DNA of 64,000 nucleotides from Heliocidaris erythrogramma (lineage: Eukaryota > Echinodermata > Echinoidea > Camarodonta > Echinometridae). Positions within the stretch are counted from its first letter, which is position 1, and every line of letters begins with the position of its first letter. The notes under the pieces are model-generated. The model was given only the letters and a program-made list of their open reading frames with translations. It was not told where the DNA came from and searched no databases. Shown piece after piece: positions 41,909 to 54,288 of the stretch. The DNA lies in the NCBI GenBank assembly GCA_025617745.1, contig CM046872.1:868001-932000 (forward strand), in the 5' to 3' direction. The position numbers and the translations under genes are program-made.

Positions 41909-42316
41909 TCTAATTTGAAAAAAAAAATCTTAAGTTTTAAGTAATATCCTAACTATCGGTATGATTACACCCCCTGGGGGTGTTTCATAAAGCTGTTCGT
42001 AAAGTTACGCATGACTTTACGAACGACTGGAACATGTTCGTGGGTGCTATACTAATCAGATTCTCAATCATTTGAGATATCTAATTTGAAAAAAAATCTT
42101 AAGTTTTAAGTAATATCCTAATTATCGGTATGATTACACCCCCTGGGGGTGTTTCATAAAGCTGTTCGTAAAGTTACGCATGACTTTACGAACGACTGGA
42201 ACATGTTCTTGGGTTCTATACTAATCAGATTCTCAATCATTTAGCACAAGAACTGATCACCAGTCGTGCGTAAAGTCGTGCGTAACTTACGAACAGCTTT
42301 ATGAAACACCCCCAGG
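41909..42316. mobile_element. Inverted-end element with an internal 169-bp tandem duplication
   Basis: The block ending in CTGGGGGTGTTTCATAAAGC recurs 169 bp downstream (TGTTTCATAA at 41981 and 42150), including TCTAATTTGAAAAAAAA, CTTAAGTTTTAAGTAATATC and GACTTTACGAACGACTGG. The right end at about 42260-42316 is the inverted complement of the TTTCATAAAGCTGTTCGTAA segment. So one end of a fold-back element has been duplicated in tandem. No protein is encoded. Confidence 0.85.
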
Positions 42317-43559
42317 TGTCAATTTTTTTCTCACTCGCTTCGCTCGCTCGCAATAGCATATCATAATTATCTGTTCCCTGTCCTACCAAGGAGTTATCAT
42401 AGCATGTCCTACCACGCATAATTTGAAAAAGAGTCAAACCAAAGAGTTATCATCAAACAAAGAAAAATAAGGATAATAATATTATTATTTATGATACCGG
42501 GATGTGTATTCTGAAATTCTTCCTCAGTCCTTAGATAGGCCGTTCGGGTGTATACAGAGGCGTATGAGACCTGGGAATATCAAAATTACCTGGCATTCGG
42601 GCACCCTCCTCCTCATTTACGGGCAGTGGATCTCGTTGTATTTTTTATATCTTTTCTGAATTAGCAAATCTTGATGACGAAATTACATTCCACAGTTCTA
42701 ATGAATGTGCCTACCATTTAATGAATAACCAAGAATGCGCGGAACAATAATGTTCATCTTGGTTCAGGGTTCTCAGCCGAGCGAGAAGTTTCAATCACCT
42801 GCGCATGCTCGAGGCATCATATATTCGGCTTACTGACCCCATTCTGTGCCGTCAGAAGGAGTTCGTAACAACACTTGCGTTATTTTAGCATTTGTTCGAC
42901 CGAACGGCTGTTACTATGCCTAACCTTGTTCAGCCAATCATATCGCGCCATTTAGCGTCCATTGTTCCTTCGGCTCTATTATATTGTTTCGTTTTATGGC
43001 GTTCTGTTCATTCATGCGAATTTAATCTGATGAGTGCATGTCGAAAAGCTTTAGTATTTTAGTATATTATGTCCGTGTTTAACGCTATTTTCCGAGTTCT
43101 AATGTGTCAATTTCTTTGGCTTGCTCGCTTTGCTCGCTAAACTGAATTGAAAAACCAGAAAATGAATACACAATGTTTTCGGGCAAGATACGCCAGTCCC
43201 ATATATTTTGTGTATGTATGTGTAATACTCAGTAGCCCGCGACGTAATTTCGAGAATATTTCTGGACATGCACCTGACAAAATAATTAAGAACCCAGGTC
43301 ATAGACAAATGATTCTTCGGCGTATAATTATTTGAATTTCTTTCTCCAGCTCTCTTTTGTGTTAATTTAGCGTACAAAAAAATGGGAGGTAGATGACCAT
43401 GACTATGAATTCCAAAGGACGTCTATCTTTATTATGTTTTTTTTTCCTATACGACTAACCTTGCTTATAGAGAATTCATAAGGGGGCAGCGAATGTTATC
43501 TTTCAGCTCAAGCTAGTTAATATTTGGTATATTTTTCGCAGGTACAGAATTATTGATTT

Positions 43560-43795
43560 CATCTATATTTACCGGGTTCTTCTTACTGCGCACACTTGCG
43601 TACCCATTATTAAGCATTGGTTAAATGTGCGTATACATTGTCTTAACTGCGCGCAATACTCTCCCGGTGTTGTGATGACGTAACACAACCAGCCAGGATG
43701 CGCAGCTGAGGTGCGCACAAACATAGCTGATGAACTTCCTTAACATCGTTTTACTAACATAAAAGTTAACATAGTTTTCAGAATACGGCCCAGGT
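43560..43795. mobile_element. Relative of the 40541 fold-back element
   Basis: The segment around 43735-43795 (AAAGTTAACATAGTTTTCAG) is the reverse complement of sequence at 40541-40570. Both neighbourhoods share GCGCGCAAT and TGCGCA words. The left boundary is uncertain. Confidence 0.5.
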
Positions 43796-43902
43796 CTCAA
43801 AATCTCTCAGGCAAACAATAGTTAAGTATTAAAATATTTGACAAAATAAATAGAATCATTTTTTCCGAAATATTTTTGTGATATTCATGTGTTTGTGGCA
43901 TT

Positions 43903-44252
43903 TACTTAGCAATTAGTGTGCCCCACCTAACTGTCAGTATTATTATTATTACATAGTGTTCTGTTACCGATAACTACCATCTATTTATTTTGACATTCAT
44001 TCAATTACATTAATATCATTAAAAATATCTTTCTGTTTATGTGATAAGGGATATTTGTACATACAGTTTCCTTTTTGCTTAGCAATTAGTGTGCCCCACC
44101 TAACCGTCAGTATTATTATTATTACATAGTGTTCTGTTACCGATAACTACCATCCATTTATTTTGACATTCAACCAGTTACATTAATATCATTAAAAATA
44201 TCTTTCTGTATATGTGATAAGGGATATTTAACATACAGTTTCCTTTTTGCTG
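43903..44252. repeat. Two-copy tandem duplication, 173-bp unit
   Basis: GCAATTAGTGTGCCCCACCT begins at 43909 and again at 44082. Both copies run through TTCTGTTACCGATAACTACC and AAAAATATCTTTCTGT to CAGTTTCCTTTTTGCT with very few differences, so the duplication is recent. Confidence 0.95.
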
Positions 44253-44662
44253 GATTGCGCCACTTCAGGCCATGGACAGCCGGTAAGATATGTCGAGGCC
44301 TGTCTATATAGACCGTTGCATCAATATAGATTATGGTCTGAAATGTAAACTGATAATTTAAAAAGTCGGGGTTATCTGTTTAGTCAGAATAAACCGTTTC
44401 TACACTTCTACAATTCCCCTAAAAGCTAAATGTCGTGTACATTATTTGTACAATAGTTATTTTAATAACGATTTAACGGTGAATGCATGAGCTAAAACTT
44501 TCTGTCCGTATTATATTTATCAAGTTACATAAAAGTCTTAACATGAAATATATTTAAAGGTATCCGTAAACTCCACTCCGTTTTCTTTTGTTTGTACTTT
44601 TAATTACAAAGCCTTTTTTTGGGTTATATATGGGGATATGTTCTACCCTCTTTAGATGAATG

Positions 44663-45113
44663 AAAGGGACAGTCCACTCTGATATCAACTTGATTTCTAA
44701 AAGACGCAGACAAATTAAAAAACAGATCAGCGAAAGTTTGAGTAAAATCCGATAAGAAATAAGAAAGTTATGAATTTTTGAAGTTGTAATCAATCAAACA
44801 CAAAATGGCAACTCCGTGACTTATTTTGCGAGCTCATCTCCAATTCGCCCTGTCGCTATCATTATGCCACTTATGCTTTTACCCAAAACCTATATTATAC
44901 AAATCTATGCCCTCATCAAAACAAAGAAAATGAAATTTTATGAATTCAAGGAGTTGCCAATTTGTGTTAGATTGATTACAACTTTCATAACTTGATTACA
45001 ATTCATAACTTTCTTATTTCGTATCGGGTTTTGCTCAAACTTTCACTAATCTGTTTCTCTATTTTTTCTTCTTTTATTCAAATGAACTTCATACCAGAGT
45101 GGACTTTCCCTTT
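44663..45113. mobile_element. Second copy of the 10714-type fold-back family
   Basis: The left end AAAGGGACAGTCCACTCTG is mirrored by AAAGGGAAAGTCCACTCTGG read from the right end. The arms continue inward through CGAAAGTTTGAGTAAAA and AATAAGAAAGTTATGAATTT, words shared with the element at 10714-11305. The interior is shorter, and no transposase is visible. Confidence 0.78.
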
Positions 45114-46380
45114 TACAAATGAGAACATATGCCTTACTCTATGTTAACCCTTCGACATTTACCAGCATTTTTCATAACTTCAAATTCCGTTTTGTTTTGC
45201 GAAAAATGCTGAGAACTGGCCCAGGGTAAAGAGATATAACACCTTTATTATTGTTGGGTTTTTATTTAGAAGAAAGAGAGAATGGGCTTCTGGAGAAAAC
45301 AAGCATTGGAGGATTGCAATCCAATTAACATTCATTCAAATCTCCCTCTTAAAAGAATATCGATTTAATTAACTAAATCATTACTGTTTTTGCCAATTTC
45401 CCGCAAGGTTTTGCCCTGTTATCATGGTTTAATTGACATTGATTAGCATTAGCATTCTACTCAGCTGTCTTCCCACCGGCATGCCAACATTAAACATCAA
45501 GACATAATCCTAAGGCCTCCATTTAGATGAGAAAAAAACTTATATCGTATCCCTAACAGCCATATGATTAGTGAACACTAGTCCTTTTCTTCGTTATACA
45601 CCATTTTTAACGAAAAATCGTCTAGAATCAGGGTCCATGGCCCGTGTGGTGTGAACATCGTATCGAAAGGAAACAGTTGAGGAGGGCTTATCGTGAGCGC
45701 ATGCTGATTATGACCGCGCAGCTGTACTCTAAAATATTGAAATATATTTTTACTACAATCTAGGTTCTGTATACGGCGCTCCGTTGTGCGATATTCTGAA
45801 TATTCCATTTCGCCTCACGATGATCCTATAAACGACGTTTCTATCACGTCTATTATACACATGTACGTGTTTCGTATAAATTTTCACTTGTGCGAACGCG
45901 CTTTTTGTCATGTTTATTGTGTTTGATCGTGGGCGAAAGCCCCCTTTTAATTGAAGCATGATACTCCTGGGCACTTTCAAGAGTTTCCCCATGATTAGTT
46001 TAGGAGGGCTAAAATTGCTCTAGGGTTTTACCATCATGTAAAGCTCCTTCTTGTTGGAAAAGGGCAAAGCATGTCCTTACATGTTAACATCATCATGATA
46101 ATTAAAGATTGTAAGAAATTTAATGTTCAGGACAAAATGGTACGAACCCATCACATTGATTATGTACCTAATGTAGATTCACATTTTTATTCTGTAAGAG
46201 CGAGCATTCAGATGTTTAGAAAAAACGAGGGGAAAAAAGGAAGACAGAAAGGAAATTTATGGTCAGTATGCTTTACATTCAAATGTATTTTACAATTTTG
46301 TTGCAATTTTGATGAACAATGTTTTAAACATCACAATGGAGCAATCAAGGTGACAGCATATAATTATAAGAAATGAATCG
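45114..46380. other. Intergenic stretch, nothing recognised
   Basis: Non-repetitive AT-rich DNA with frames of 76-101 codons at 45578-45992 (minus) and 46071-46376 (plus). None has a recognisable domain or convincing context. Confidence 0.6.
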
Positions 46381-47084
46381 CAATACACGATTGATTGATT
46401 GATTGAAAAATTAACATTTATTTCTTTCTCATCGATACAATGTTATATACAAAGGATACATGATTGTGTAGCAATGTGGGAAACATAGAGTACAATACAG
46501 TAGATCATTCAGAAAATCGAAGGAGGCGAAAACTCGGAAAGCAAAGCAAAGAACAACGGTCTCATTAGTTTAACAAAAACCAAAGTTCTCCTAAAATCCA
46601 ATATTACTGAGCTTACGCTGCCGAACCATCAAGTTATTATTTGGACCGAAAACCGTTTTTCATACCTGACCATTTACAAAGGAGGGATTATATAATGGTA
46701 TTTTATAGTTAGCTAAATAGCCACTGCTTTGTGCTTTACATCTGTAAAACATTATTTGTTTATGTGTGTATGACTCTTCCAATAAGGAAAAGTTATAAAG
46801 ATATGATTGTTCGCAGAAGCTAAATTAGTATAGGTATATATCAACAATGAATCGTTCCTTTTATTTCTCCTTGTTGTTCAGGTCTTGTATACTTTCTCGT
46901 CAGCTATTAATCTCAGTGGTTATCCTAACCATCTTTGGAGTTTTAGTAATGACAAAATATCATCGACATCATTATTACTTCTTTGTCGCCGTCGTCGTTG
47001 TCGTTTGTTTCATTTTCTATCAATTACGCCAGTCCTTTTCTGCATTCTCCAAATCCTTAGTTTTCTGAAACCCTTCGCTGTACT

Positions 47085-47780
47085 TCATCCTTATCATCAT
47101 CCCTACCAGTTCTCTTCTTCCCCCTTCTCCTCCCCTCCTCCCTCTGCTCCTCCTTCTCCTCCTCCTCCTTATCACCCGAATTCTCCTCCTCTTCCCCCTG
47201 ATCCTTCTTCTTCCCTTCCTGCTCCTCCTCCTCCTCATTATCATGATCCTAATTCTTATTATCCTCCTCCATCTACTCCCACTCTATGTCCTCATCCTTC
47301 TCCTCATCGTCACTTCCACCATCATCCTGCTCATCACCATTTCCTTCCTTCTTTGACTACACTATCAGTATATATGATTTCATCATCAACAACACCTCCG
47401 ACACCCACATCGTGACAAGCACCTTCTTCACAATGTATCATATATTGTTATCATTATCATCATTATGATCATCATTACCTCAAACATCATCATCATCATC
47501 AACATCATCATCACCACCACCACCATCATCACCATCATCACCTCAAACCATTACCACCATTTGTCATCATCATTATCATCTTCATTATCATCGTCGTCGT
47601 CGTTGTCGTCGTTTTCATCACCATCAGCATCAATTACACTATTCATGACTATGCATCATGATCACCATGCATCATCAACAGCACCACATCAACACCATCA
47701 TCATCACCCACCACCATCATCCTCATCCACATCTTCACCCTCATCCTTATCCTCTTTCCATCGTCGTTGCTGCAGTGACT
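47085..47780. repeat. Pyrimidine-rich CTC/CCT block and (ATC)n array
   Basis: About 300 bp of CTCCTT/CCTCCT-type sequence (47085-47400) is followed by ATC/CAT/CAC triplets to about 47760. Pro/Ser/His-rich and Arg-rich frames here are low-complexity translations. Confidence 0.92.
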
Positions 47781-48054
47781 CTCTATTGTACCATCATCTT
47801 TCTCTTCCAATGTACAGTGTTCATACTCCTGATCCTCCTACCCCCAATCCCCTTTCCTCATCCTAACGATATCCTTCCTGCTCTGTTTCATTCGCAGAGC
47901 TTCCGCTCTCTTTCCTGTCGGCATCCTGGTGGCCCCCTGTGCTCGGCGATCTGCAGTGTCCTCCAGGGACAAGGAAGATTTCTTTTCGATGGGGGAGCTA
48001 AGGGTGGGAAGTTATGAATGCAAGACCGAAAAACACTCTGACAAGCACCGCAAA

Positions 48055-48372
48055 GCCAATAAAAATAAATGAAACAATAGATAGATGCATAAATAGATAA
48101 ATAAATATGTAATAAATACATGAATAAATTTTTTAAAAATAGGGAAAAAAATCAATCAATCAATAAATAGCCAAATCAATTATGTATAATGAATGAGGGA
48201 ATTAATTAATAAATACAAAACTAAATGAATAAACAAATAAATTATTAGACAATAAGTGATAAATGAATGTATAAATCAATAAATCAAATAAATTAATAAA
48301 TAAATACATAAATATGTAGATATAGATAGATAAATAAATAAATGAATAAAATAATAAAATGAATAAGATAAC
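48055..48372. repeat. Degenerate AAAT tetranucleotide array
   Basis: About 300 bp dominated by AATAAATA, AATCAATA and AATGAATA words, similar in type to the array at 27180-27310. Confidence 0.92.
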
Positions 48373-49227
48373 CATTAACAAATTAATGAAAAATGTGCTG
48401 ACAATTTTGGATGCCTTTCCATCCCAAAATTCTAAATAAAAATGTCGTCACGTTTTGTGGCTGCATTCTTATTCCAAACTTCGAGGGCAGCACCCCTACC
48501 ACCCCCTGTAGCAACCCCCATCACCAGTACCGTATCCCAAATCTATGGTGTCCTGTACGTCAATCGTTAATGAGGAAAATTACCCGTGTCTGGCTTCCAA
48601 TTCCTGTTACAGATGTCAAGCCTACTCAGCTTCAAAGATACCGTCCAATAACGCTGGTCAGGATCATAATTCTTTGGATGATTTGATTTTGTAAACCGCG
48701 TCCTTTATTTTACATCGGTTAACTCTTAAGTGACATCAAATAAAGCCATCTGCAGTGTGCCTCATTAAAATATTATTGAGATGAACATAGCGGCGGCCGT
48801 GACAGCGAATTTCTTTACCCTGTTGATATTTGGAACCTTTGTGTTTGTTTAATGTTTAATATCAGTGTCCATTGTTGGGGTGATAATGACATATTATTCT
48901 AGATAAAGGGGTAAACTAATTTATAAAAATCGACCGTGCAGACAATTAGTATGAATACACTCACTCGTGTAGGGTGTCATTATCATTCTCTTTTGCAATG
49001 TCAGTTTCATACGGACCATTCCATAATGTATATTTTTGTATATTCTGTTGTTAAACAAAATGAAATCTAGACAGGTTACACAGACAGTTCGATCATCGAT
49101 TGATAGGAAGATACCATTTCACTCATTTTGTTTGTGAACAATTAAATTGGCTTAAAAGGGCATCAATTATTAATCTTTAAATGCTTTACAAGCCTATTGA
49201 ACAATTTCTTAAAAATGATCCGTGTTG

Positions 49228-49252
49228 ATATATATATATATATATATATATA
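49228..49252. repeat. (TA)n tract
   Basis: TA dinucleotide run, about 24 bp. Confidence 0.95.
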
Positions 49253-49340
49253 TGTTTTGTATTCTTTGTCTTTTGAGTGCGCTTGGTAAACTGTCTTTGA
49301 AACAAGATCAAGCCAACTCTTCTCATTTTATTGATAATTG

Positions 49341-49452
49341 CATGGGCGCCAATCCTCACAGGAATTCTATTCAAGTGGGGGACACCCTATTGTTGCATCC
49401 AGGTGTGTCCCCCCCCCCTTGAATAGAATTCCTGTGAGGATTGACGTCCATG
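49341..49452. repeat. 112-bp palindrome with 25-bp perfect core arms
   Basis: The arms at 49341-49385 and 49405-49452 are inverted complements. A perfect 25-bp core at 49351-49375 pairs with 49418-49442, and the loop is only about 19 bases. The arms differ mainly in the G/C homopolymer length. Flanking ATAATTGCAT/ATAATTGCATA occurs as a direct repeat on both sides (about 49334 and 49454), possibly a target-site duplication. Confidence 0.88.
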
Positions 49453-49756
49453 GATAATTGCATACCATTATTACTATTTTTACAGGGTATCTTGATAAAT
49501 ACATTTTTATTTCGTCATATGCCCCTTAAAATGACTATTTAGGTACATTTGTACCATAAAGAAATCACAATGTTTAGTTTGTGCGTCTATTCAACTCAAT
49601 GTGAAGTTTGCTTTAGTTGTTATAATATTGTTACAAAGAAAAGGATATTAATGTTCTGACAGGGAAAGAAAATTTTCGTTTCAGAGATGAGGACATGTGT
49701 ATTGTCATGTAAAGCAGTAAGGTATTCAGTGAACATGAACAGAATAATTATGGGTA

Positions 49757-49992
49757 ATAGACCGGTTCTGTAATGTATTCAAATTTATGCACATTTCTTC
49801 TCTGAGGACCTAGTGACGACCTATTCCATTAATTAACCTGCTTTTTATAAATGAGCCTCAATGCTTGGAATCCAGTTTGCATACATTACTTGTTGCTATA
49901 TCTGACAAGCCTCCGGCAAGCTTTCAGGTTGTCAAGAACAACCTTTGTTTGAAAGGTATTAATGTGCAATTATCGAAGCGGTGTATTGAACA
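49757..49992. mobile_element. Non-autonomous element related to 63225-63458
   Basis: It shares long near-identical stretches with the element at the right of the window, including GGAATCCAGTTTGCATACAT, TACTTGTTGCTAT and CAAGCTTTCAGGTTGTCA. The terminal inverted repeat seen in the other copy is degenerate here. Confidence 0.7.
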
Positions 49993-50635
49993 TGTGGCAT
50001 GTGGCTTGAGACCATTGATATGAAGTATGTTGCTTATACAGGGTGGCACAAATAAAACAAACTAGCATACCTCCTGTAATGCGTAAAAATTCCAGCCATA
50101 CCAGTACATGGGGAATCCTTTTAGAAGAAAATGATACCAAATTTGCCCAAAATGGTTGAATATTTTTTATATTCTTGAATCTAGACGCATTTTTGTGAAA
50201 CAATGTTGAAGACATCCACTGGAGGTGCTCATTGCAAACAGTAACGTATAATTGTTTACGGAAATTGTATTATGCCTGAGCTTTGGGCAAGCTTGTAATA
50301 AACGTCAATTTGAACACGAACATAGCATTTGTTATTATGAAGAACCTGCATGTGTATGTGATTAGATTATTTTGTAGAAGTGCAGTATTTTCATTGAGAA
50401 AGTGCCGACTATGACAAGGCAAGACAAACTGTTTAAAATGCATTTCATTAACTGATACTGGACAAAATTTGAACTCCTATACCTTCCGTCGGTCACAAAA
50501 TGCTCCTTAAAACAAAAACCCCCTCAACCAGATTTGGCAATCTTGGTATCATTTTTCATGTAAAAATATTTCCCATCCGCTGGTACCAGTGAATTCGACC
50601 CCATGTTATTGGAAGTATGCTAGTCCGTTTGTTTT

Positions 50636-50666
50636 TGTCCGTTTGTTTGTTTGTTTGTTTGTTTTT
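50636..50666. repeat. (GTTT)n tract
   Basis: Repeated GTTT/GTTTGTTT units. Confidence 0.92.
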
Positions 50667-50835
50667 TGTGAATACAAAACTGGGATAGACTCGTTGAAGA
50701 TGTAACATGAAGTGGAGCTGTTAGACATTGTTTTCAAGAGCATGGAGATAGTGTGAGAAGCTATAATCTACAATCTAATCCAGGGGTGTCGATCCGTGTT
50801 CATGATAGGGGGGATGACCGGCGAGGGGGCGAAGC

Positions 50836-51218
50836 CAGTGGCGTATCTAGGAATAATGGCGCCTGGGGCAAACAATGAAGTTACGCCCCCCCCCCCCGTG
50901 CCCAAATTTATCTACGTTATTATACAAGCGAGGGAGCAAAGCGATCGAGGGGCAAATTTTAACCCTAAAAACGCAATTTCTTGTGCATTTTACCCCGGAA
51001 ATTTTGCAATTGACCCCGCAGTTAAGCGGTAGAGAAGCTCGAATATTATTCATTGAAAAATGGCTTTCTATTCACTCACTTCTACAATCGGGAGCAAAAC
51101 TAACGAAAACCCTAGAGGCTTGAGAAAGAGTCGAGAAATTAAGCAAGGCTACGTGAAGTTGAGATTTCTTTCAAAAGTTGAAACCTTTACACATACGTCA
51201 CTGAGCGAAGCGACCAAG

Positions 51219-51254
<36 letters not shown>

Positions 51255-51367
51255 TGGGTGGTCTTCCACAGCAGGGACTTTTCAAAAATCTGTCTATAGA
51301 ACTTGCATTTTAGAGCATCAAAAAATGGTGTTTAATGAAAGAAGGAATGCACGGATCTACGCCAGTG
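50836..51367. mobile_element. Possible hAT-like non-autonomous element
   Basis: The left end CAGTGGCGTATCTAGG resembles hAT-type termini (CAGTGGCG). Near 51352-51367 the opposite strand reads CACTGGCGTAGATCCG. The interior holds poly-C (about 50886) and poly-G (51220-51252) runs and no transposase. I could not confirm an 8-bp target duplication, so the right boundary is tentative. Confidence 0.35.
51220..51252. repeat. Poly-G run (33), longest homopolymer in the window
   Basis: Thirty-three consecutive G as written. Length calls at such runs are unreliable. Confidence 0.9.
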
Positions 51368-51451
51368 GACGGAGCCCCTTAATTGAGAATAACAATGCGA
51401 GCGAACGAGTTTACTTCGATATTTTCGCATTGGAATTATGGCATTTCTTAA

Positions 51452-51545
51452 TAATAATAATAATACCTGCATTTTTTATATGGCGCTTTTCCAGTTAGTA
51501 ACTTATTAAAGCGCTTTACACTGCATTATTAGATCGACACTCATG
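51452..51545. repeat. Dispersed-repeat fragment with AAT tract and GCGCTTT words
   Basis: (AAT)n is followed by ATATGGCGCTTTTCCAG and, inverted, AAAGCGCTTTACACTGCAT. This has the look of a short interspersed repeat, but I cannot name the family. Confidence 0.4.
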
Positions 51546-51859
51546 ATCTAATCTGATGGAATTAATTGCTTTGTCAGTTAATTGTTTAATAATTTATCAG
51601 ATGAAAAAAAAATATAATAATGCGCGCCTCTCAAAGTGGGATGATCAATATTTCATTGAATTAAATCGGAGAGCTTAACCAACTGGGTTTATGTTTGACA
51701 CAACGTGGTGCATGATTATCGTGCTGTTTGGGGCTGCCCAATAAAGCAACAAACACCATACTGTTACCCACTTGAACCGATTGGGCCATGTGTGTCTAAG
51801 CTTGTATAATTGATATATTAGAAGGCTCTGCATATAGCCGCCAGACAAGTATCCCTTCT

Positions 51860-52007
51860 GGACCCTGTTTCATAAAACTTATTATCAGTAACAACTGCCA
51901 GATTATCTATGACAAATTTGCTCTCAGCCAATCAGATGCAAGTATTTCAGTAGCTAATAACAGTTATTGTAACTTGTTATATTATCAAGTTTTATGAAAC
52001 TGGGTCC
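51860..52007. mobile_element. 148-bp fold-back element (TTTCATAAAACTT family)
   Basis: GGACCCTGTTTCATAAAACT at the left end pairs with AGTTTTATGAAACTGGGTCC at the right end. A truncated relative sharing CTCAGCCAATC and GATGCAAG words occurs at about 55690-55785. Confidence 0.85.
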
Positions 52008-53998
52008 GTGAGCAACAACTAAGGCAGGCCAGAGCCATAGACATGGATGGACGGCGCAGAGGCAGGCATATGAACAGCGCCATCTCATGACACGATCGAC
52101 CCATTGCAGGTTTCAAACCTTCAGCCATTCGCATAATAGGCGTAGCTGCATAGTCCTACTTATCAACTTCAACTTTTAGCATCTGCATAATCTTGGACAG
52201 ATTGTGAAGCATACTGAATGGTCTGTATTTCTGGAAATGAGGTAATTCAAAGTCTCCGTACAGTGCTGTGGAAGATCTATTCTAAAAAAGTATTACTAGC
52301 GCATCTGTATTTTCGGCAACTCAGTTTTGAAACTAGCTACCGAGTTTCAGGTGATGACATTTGAAGGAAGAGTACTCCATAGTCTGATTGAACCCGAAAG
52401 AAATATATTTCGTAGGTTGGATTTTGAGAAAATTTTATTCTTCACCATCACCGCAACTCATGAAAAATAATCAAGGTTTATTCATGTCGATTTAACGTAA
52501 ATGAAATTCTAAAAGTGTGAACGCACTAATGTGATTTAATAGCTGTCACGCTCCCAAAGCCATCGTCGACACGAAAAGCAAACATCTTCCATTTCCGCCA
52601 TCATCTGATGAGCAATCATATTAGCTTTAAACATGTTTAAATCATTTTAAAGTGGCAGTTAATTCAAGCTCCTAATGGCGCCATCTTTCAACAGGATTTG
52701 ATAAGTGTCTGTGCCTCTAATTTTCCCATCATGCCCCATTCTAGTTTGTAGATGCTTAGAATGTATCTGGAGGCAATTTTGCACATGTGCAACGTCAAAA
52801 ATAATAGTTTGAAATATAAAATGTACCTATTTATCAAACAGCTGTTTGTCGAAATTAAAAATAAAATGTAATAAATTTTCAAATCATAATCTCAATTTAG
52901 CAGTTACTGTAAGGTGGCGCTATTCAAGTTTCGCCAGTTTAATGCCATTTTAATGGGCATGAGTATAATTATTCAGAAAGGACAGCCAGCCTGATTTTGA
53001 AGAGGACTGATGTGAATTTCACACTAATTTTCAAATAGTGATAAAATCACAAAAATAGAAACATTCATCTTTTTTTTTCGGGGGGGGAGGGGGGGGCAAA
53101 GATCGATGATATTCTCGTTGCTCGGTCACGGCAGAAATTATTAAAGACCCCGAGCCATAAACACTTTTCATGCTTACTTGACATTAATTACGCATATAGT
53201 ACTACGAAAATTCGTTTGCTGAGGGCAAAAAGGGTGTTTTTTATTTGCACAGTTATTGAGAGCTATCACCAATTACACAATAAATCCAACAATTATTGGG
53301 GTATGGTGGGAGGGGGGGGGGGCAACAGCTCCCCCAGGCTTCTATACACATCATGTTTTTCTTCGATCATAATACGTCATGATAATCTTTTATTGTAGTG
53401 CTGTTATATTAGGTATAGCACACTAAAATCTGAACTACTCTGGGGGTGTGCAAAATTGTTCTCATTTCAAAGAGCGTGACAAAATATGAAATTTGGCAAA
53501 AAAAAATCATCAAGAATGGATGAACGGTTCTCGGGATATGATTCTGGAAAATTTCGAAAATAATCCCGAAAATCTGCCACAAATTGCCATTTTGGGCCAA
53601 AAATGTGTTTTTTCAAACATTTGCACACCCACAAAATCCAAATTACTCAGTTAAAACAACTGCAAATTACAGAATCAAGACAATTCTCATTGGTTTATCA
53701 AATTTTTATAACAGTAGGTATGTCACTGATCTCAGATTTGTACAATAGATCCATGAAAATGCTGTTTTGTTCAAAATTTACACCCGCAACTTAGTTTATT
53801 GGCAAAAAATGACTAAGTCAGCTAATTAAATATGCGTAAAATGAATATCTCCACTTCTAAAAGTAGCACATGGCTGAAATTTGGTATGGTCATTAAGTCT
53901 CCCAAGTTGTATCCAAATATTTACTTTTAATGTGATTATCTCATTAAATATGCAAATTCCAAATATGCAAATTAGGTGGATGTTGACGATATTTGATT

Positions 53999-54288
53999 CC
54001 ACGCGTTACCCCGGTATAGCGTTGTACCCCGGGGTACCATAGTGTCCCTGTATTAATTAAAGAGTTGCGACAACTGGGGATTTGAACGCCATTTTGTTTC
54101 CACTATTACATAACATTTCTATTCAATTCCGATGAGCACCTGGGTGTTCTCAATAGAAAGAATTCGAACGGCATTTTGTTTCCAGAAAAGTGAGACGTCC
54201 ATGTCGCAACTCTTTAATACAGGGACACTATGGTACCTCGGGTACAACGCTACCCCGGGGTACAACACTACCCCGGGGTAACGCGTGG
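53999..54288. mobile_element. 290-bp fold-back element with internal direct repeats
   Basis: The outer 14 bp CCACGCGTTACCCC (53999-54012) is perfectly inverted at 54275-54288. The arms continue through TACCCCGGGGTAC, ATAGTGTCCCTGTATTAA and AGAGTTGCGAC on the left and their complements on the right. Between the arms, GCATTTTGTTTCCAG-like sequence occurs twice in direct orientation (about 54088 and 54171). No protein is encoded. Confidence 0.87.

Noticed and set aside
46885-47866. Pro/Ser/His-rich frames of 119-176 codons
   Set aside because: They follow the CTC/CCT and ATC repeats. Several phases and both strands are open at once.
49228-49252. Rho-independent terminator or CRISPR-like repeats among the many hairpins and repeats
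   Set aside because: The window is eukaryotic. Repeats are not regularly spaced with unique spacers, and hairpins lack a terminator context.
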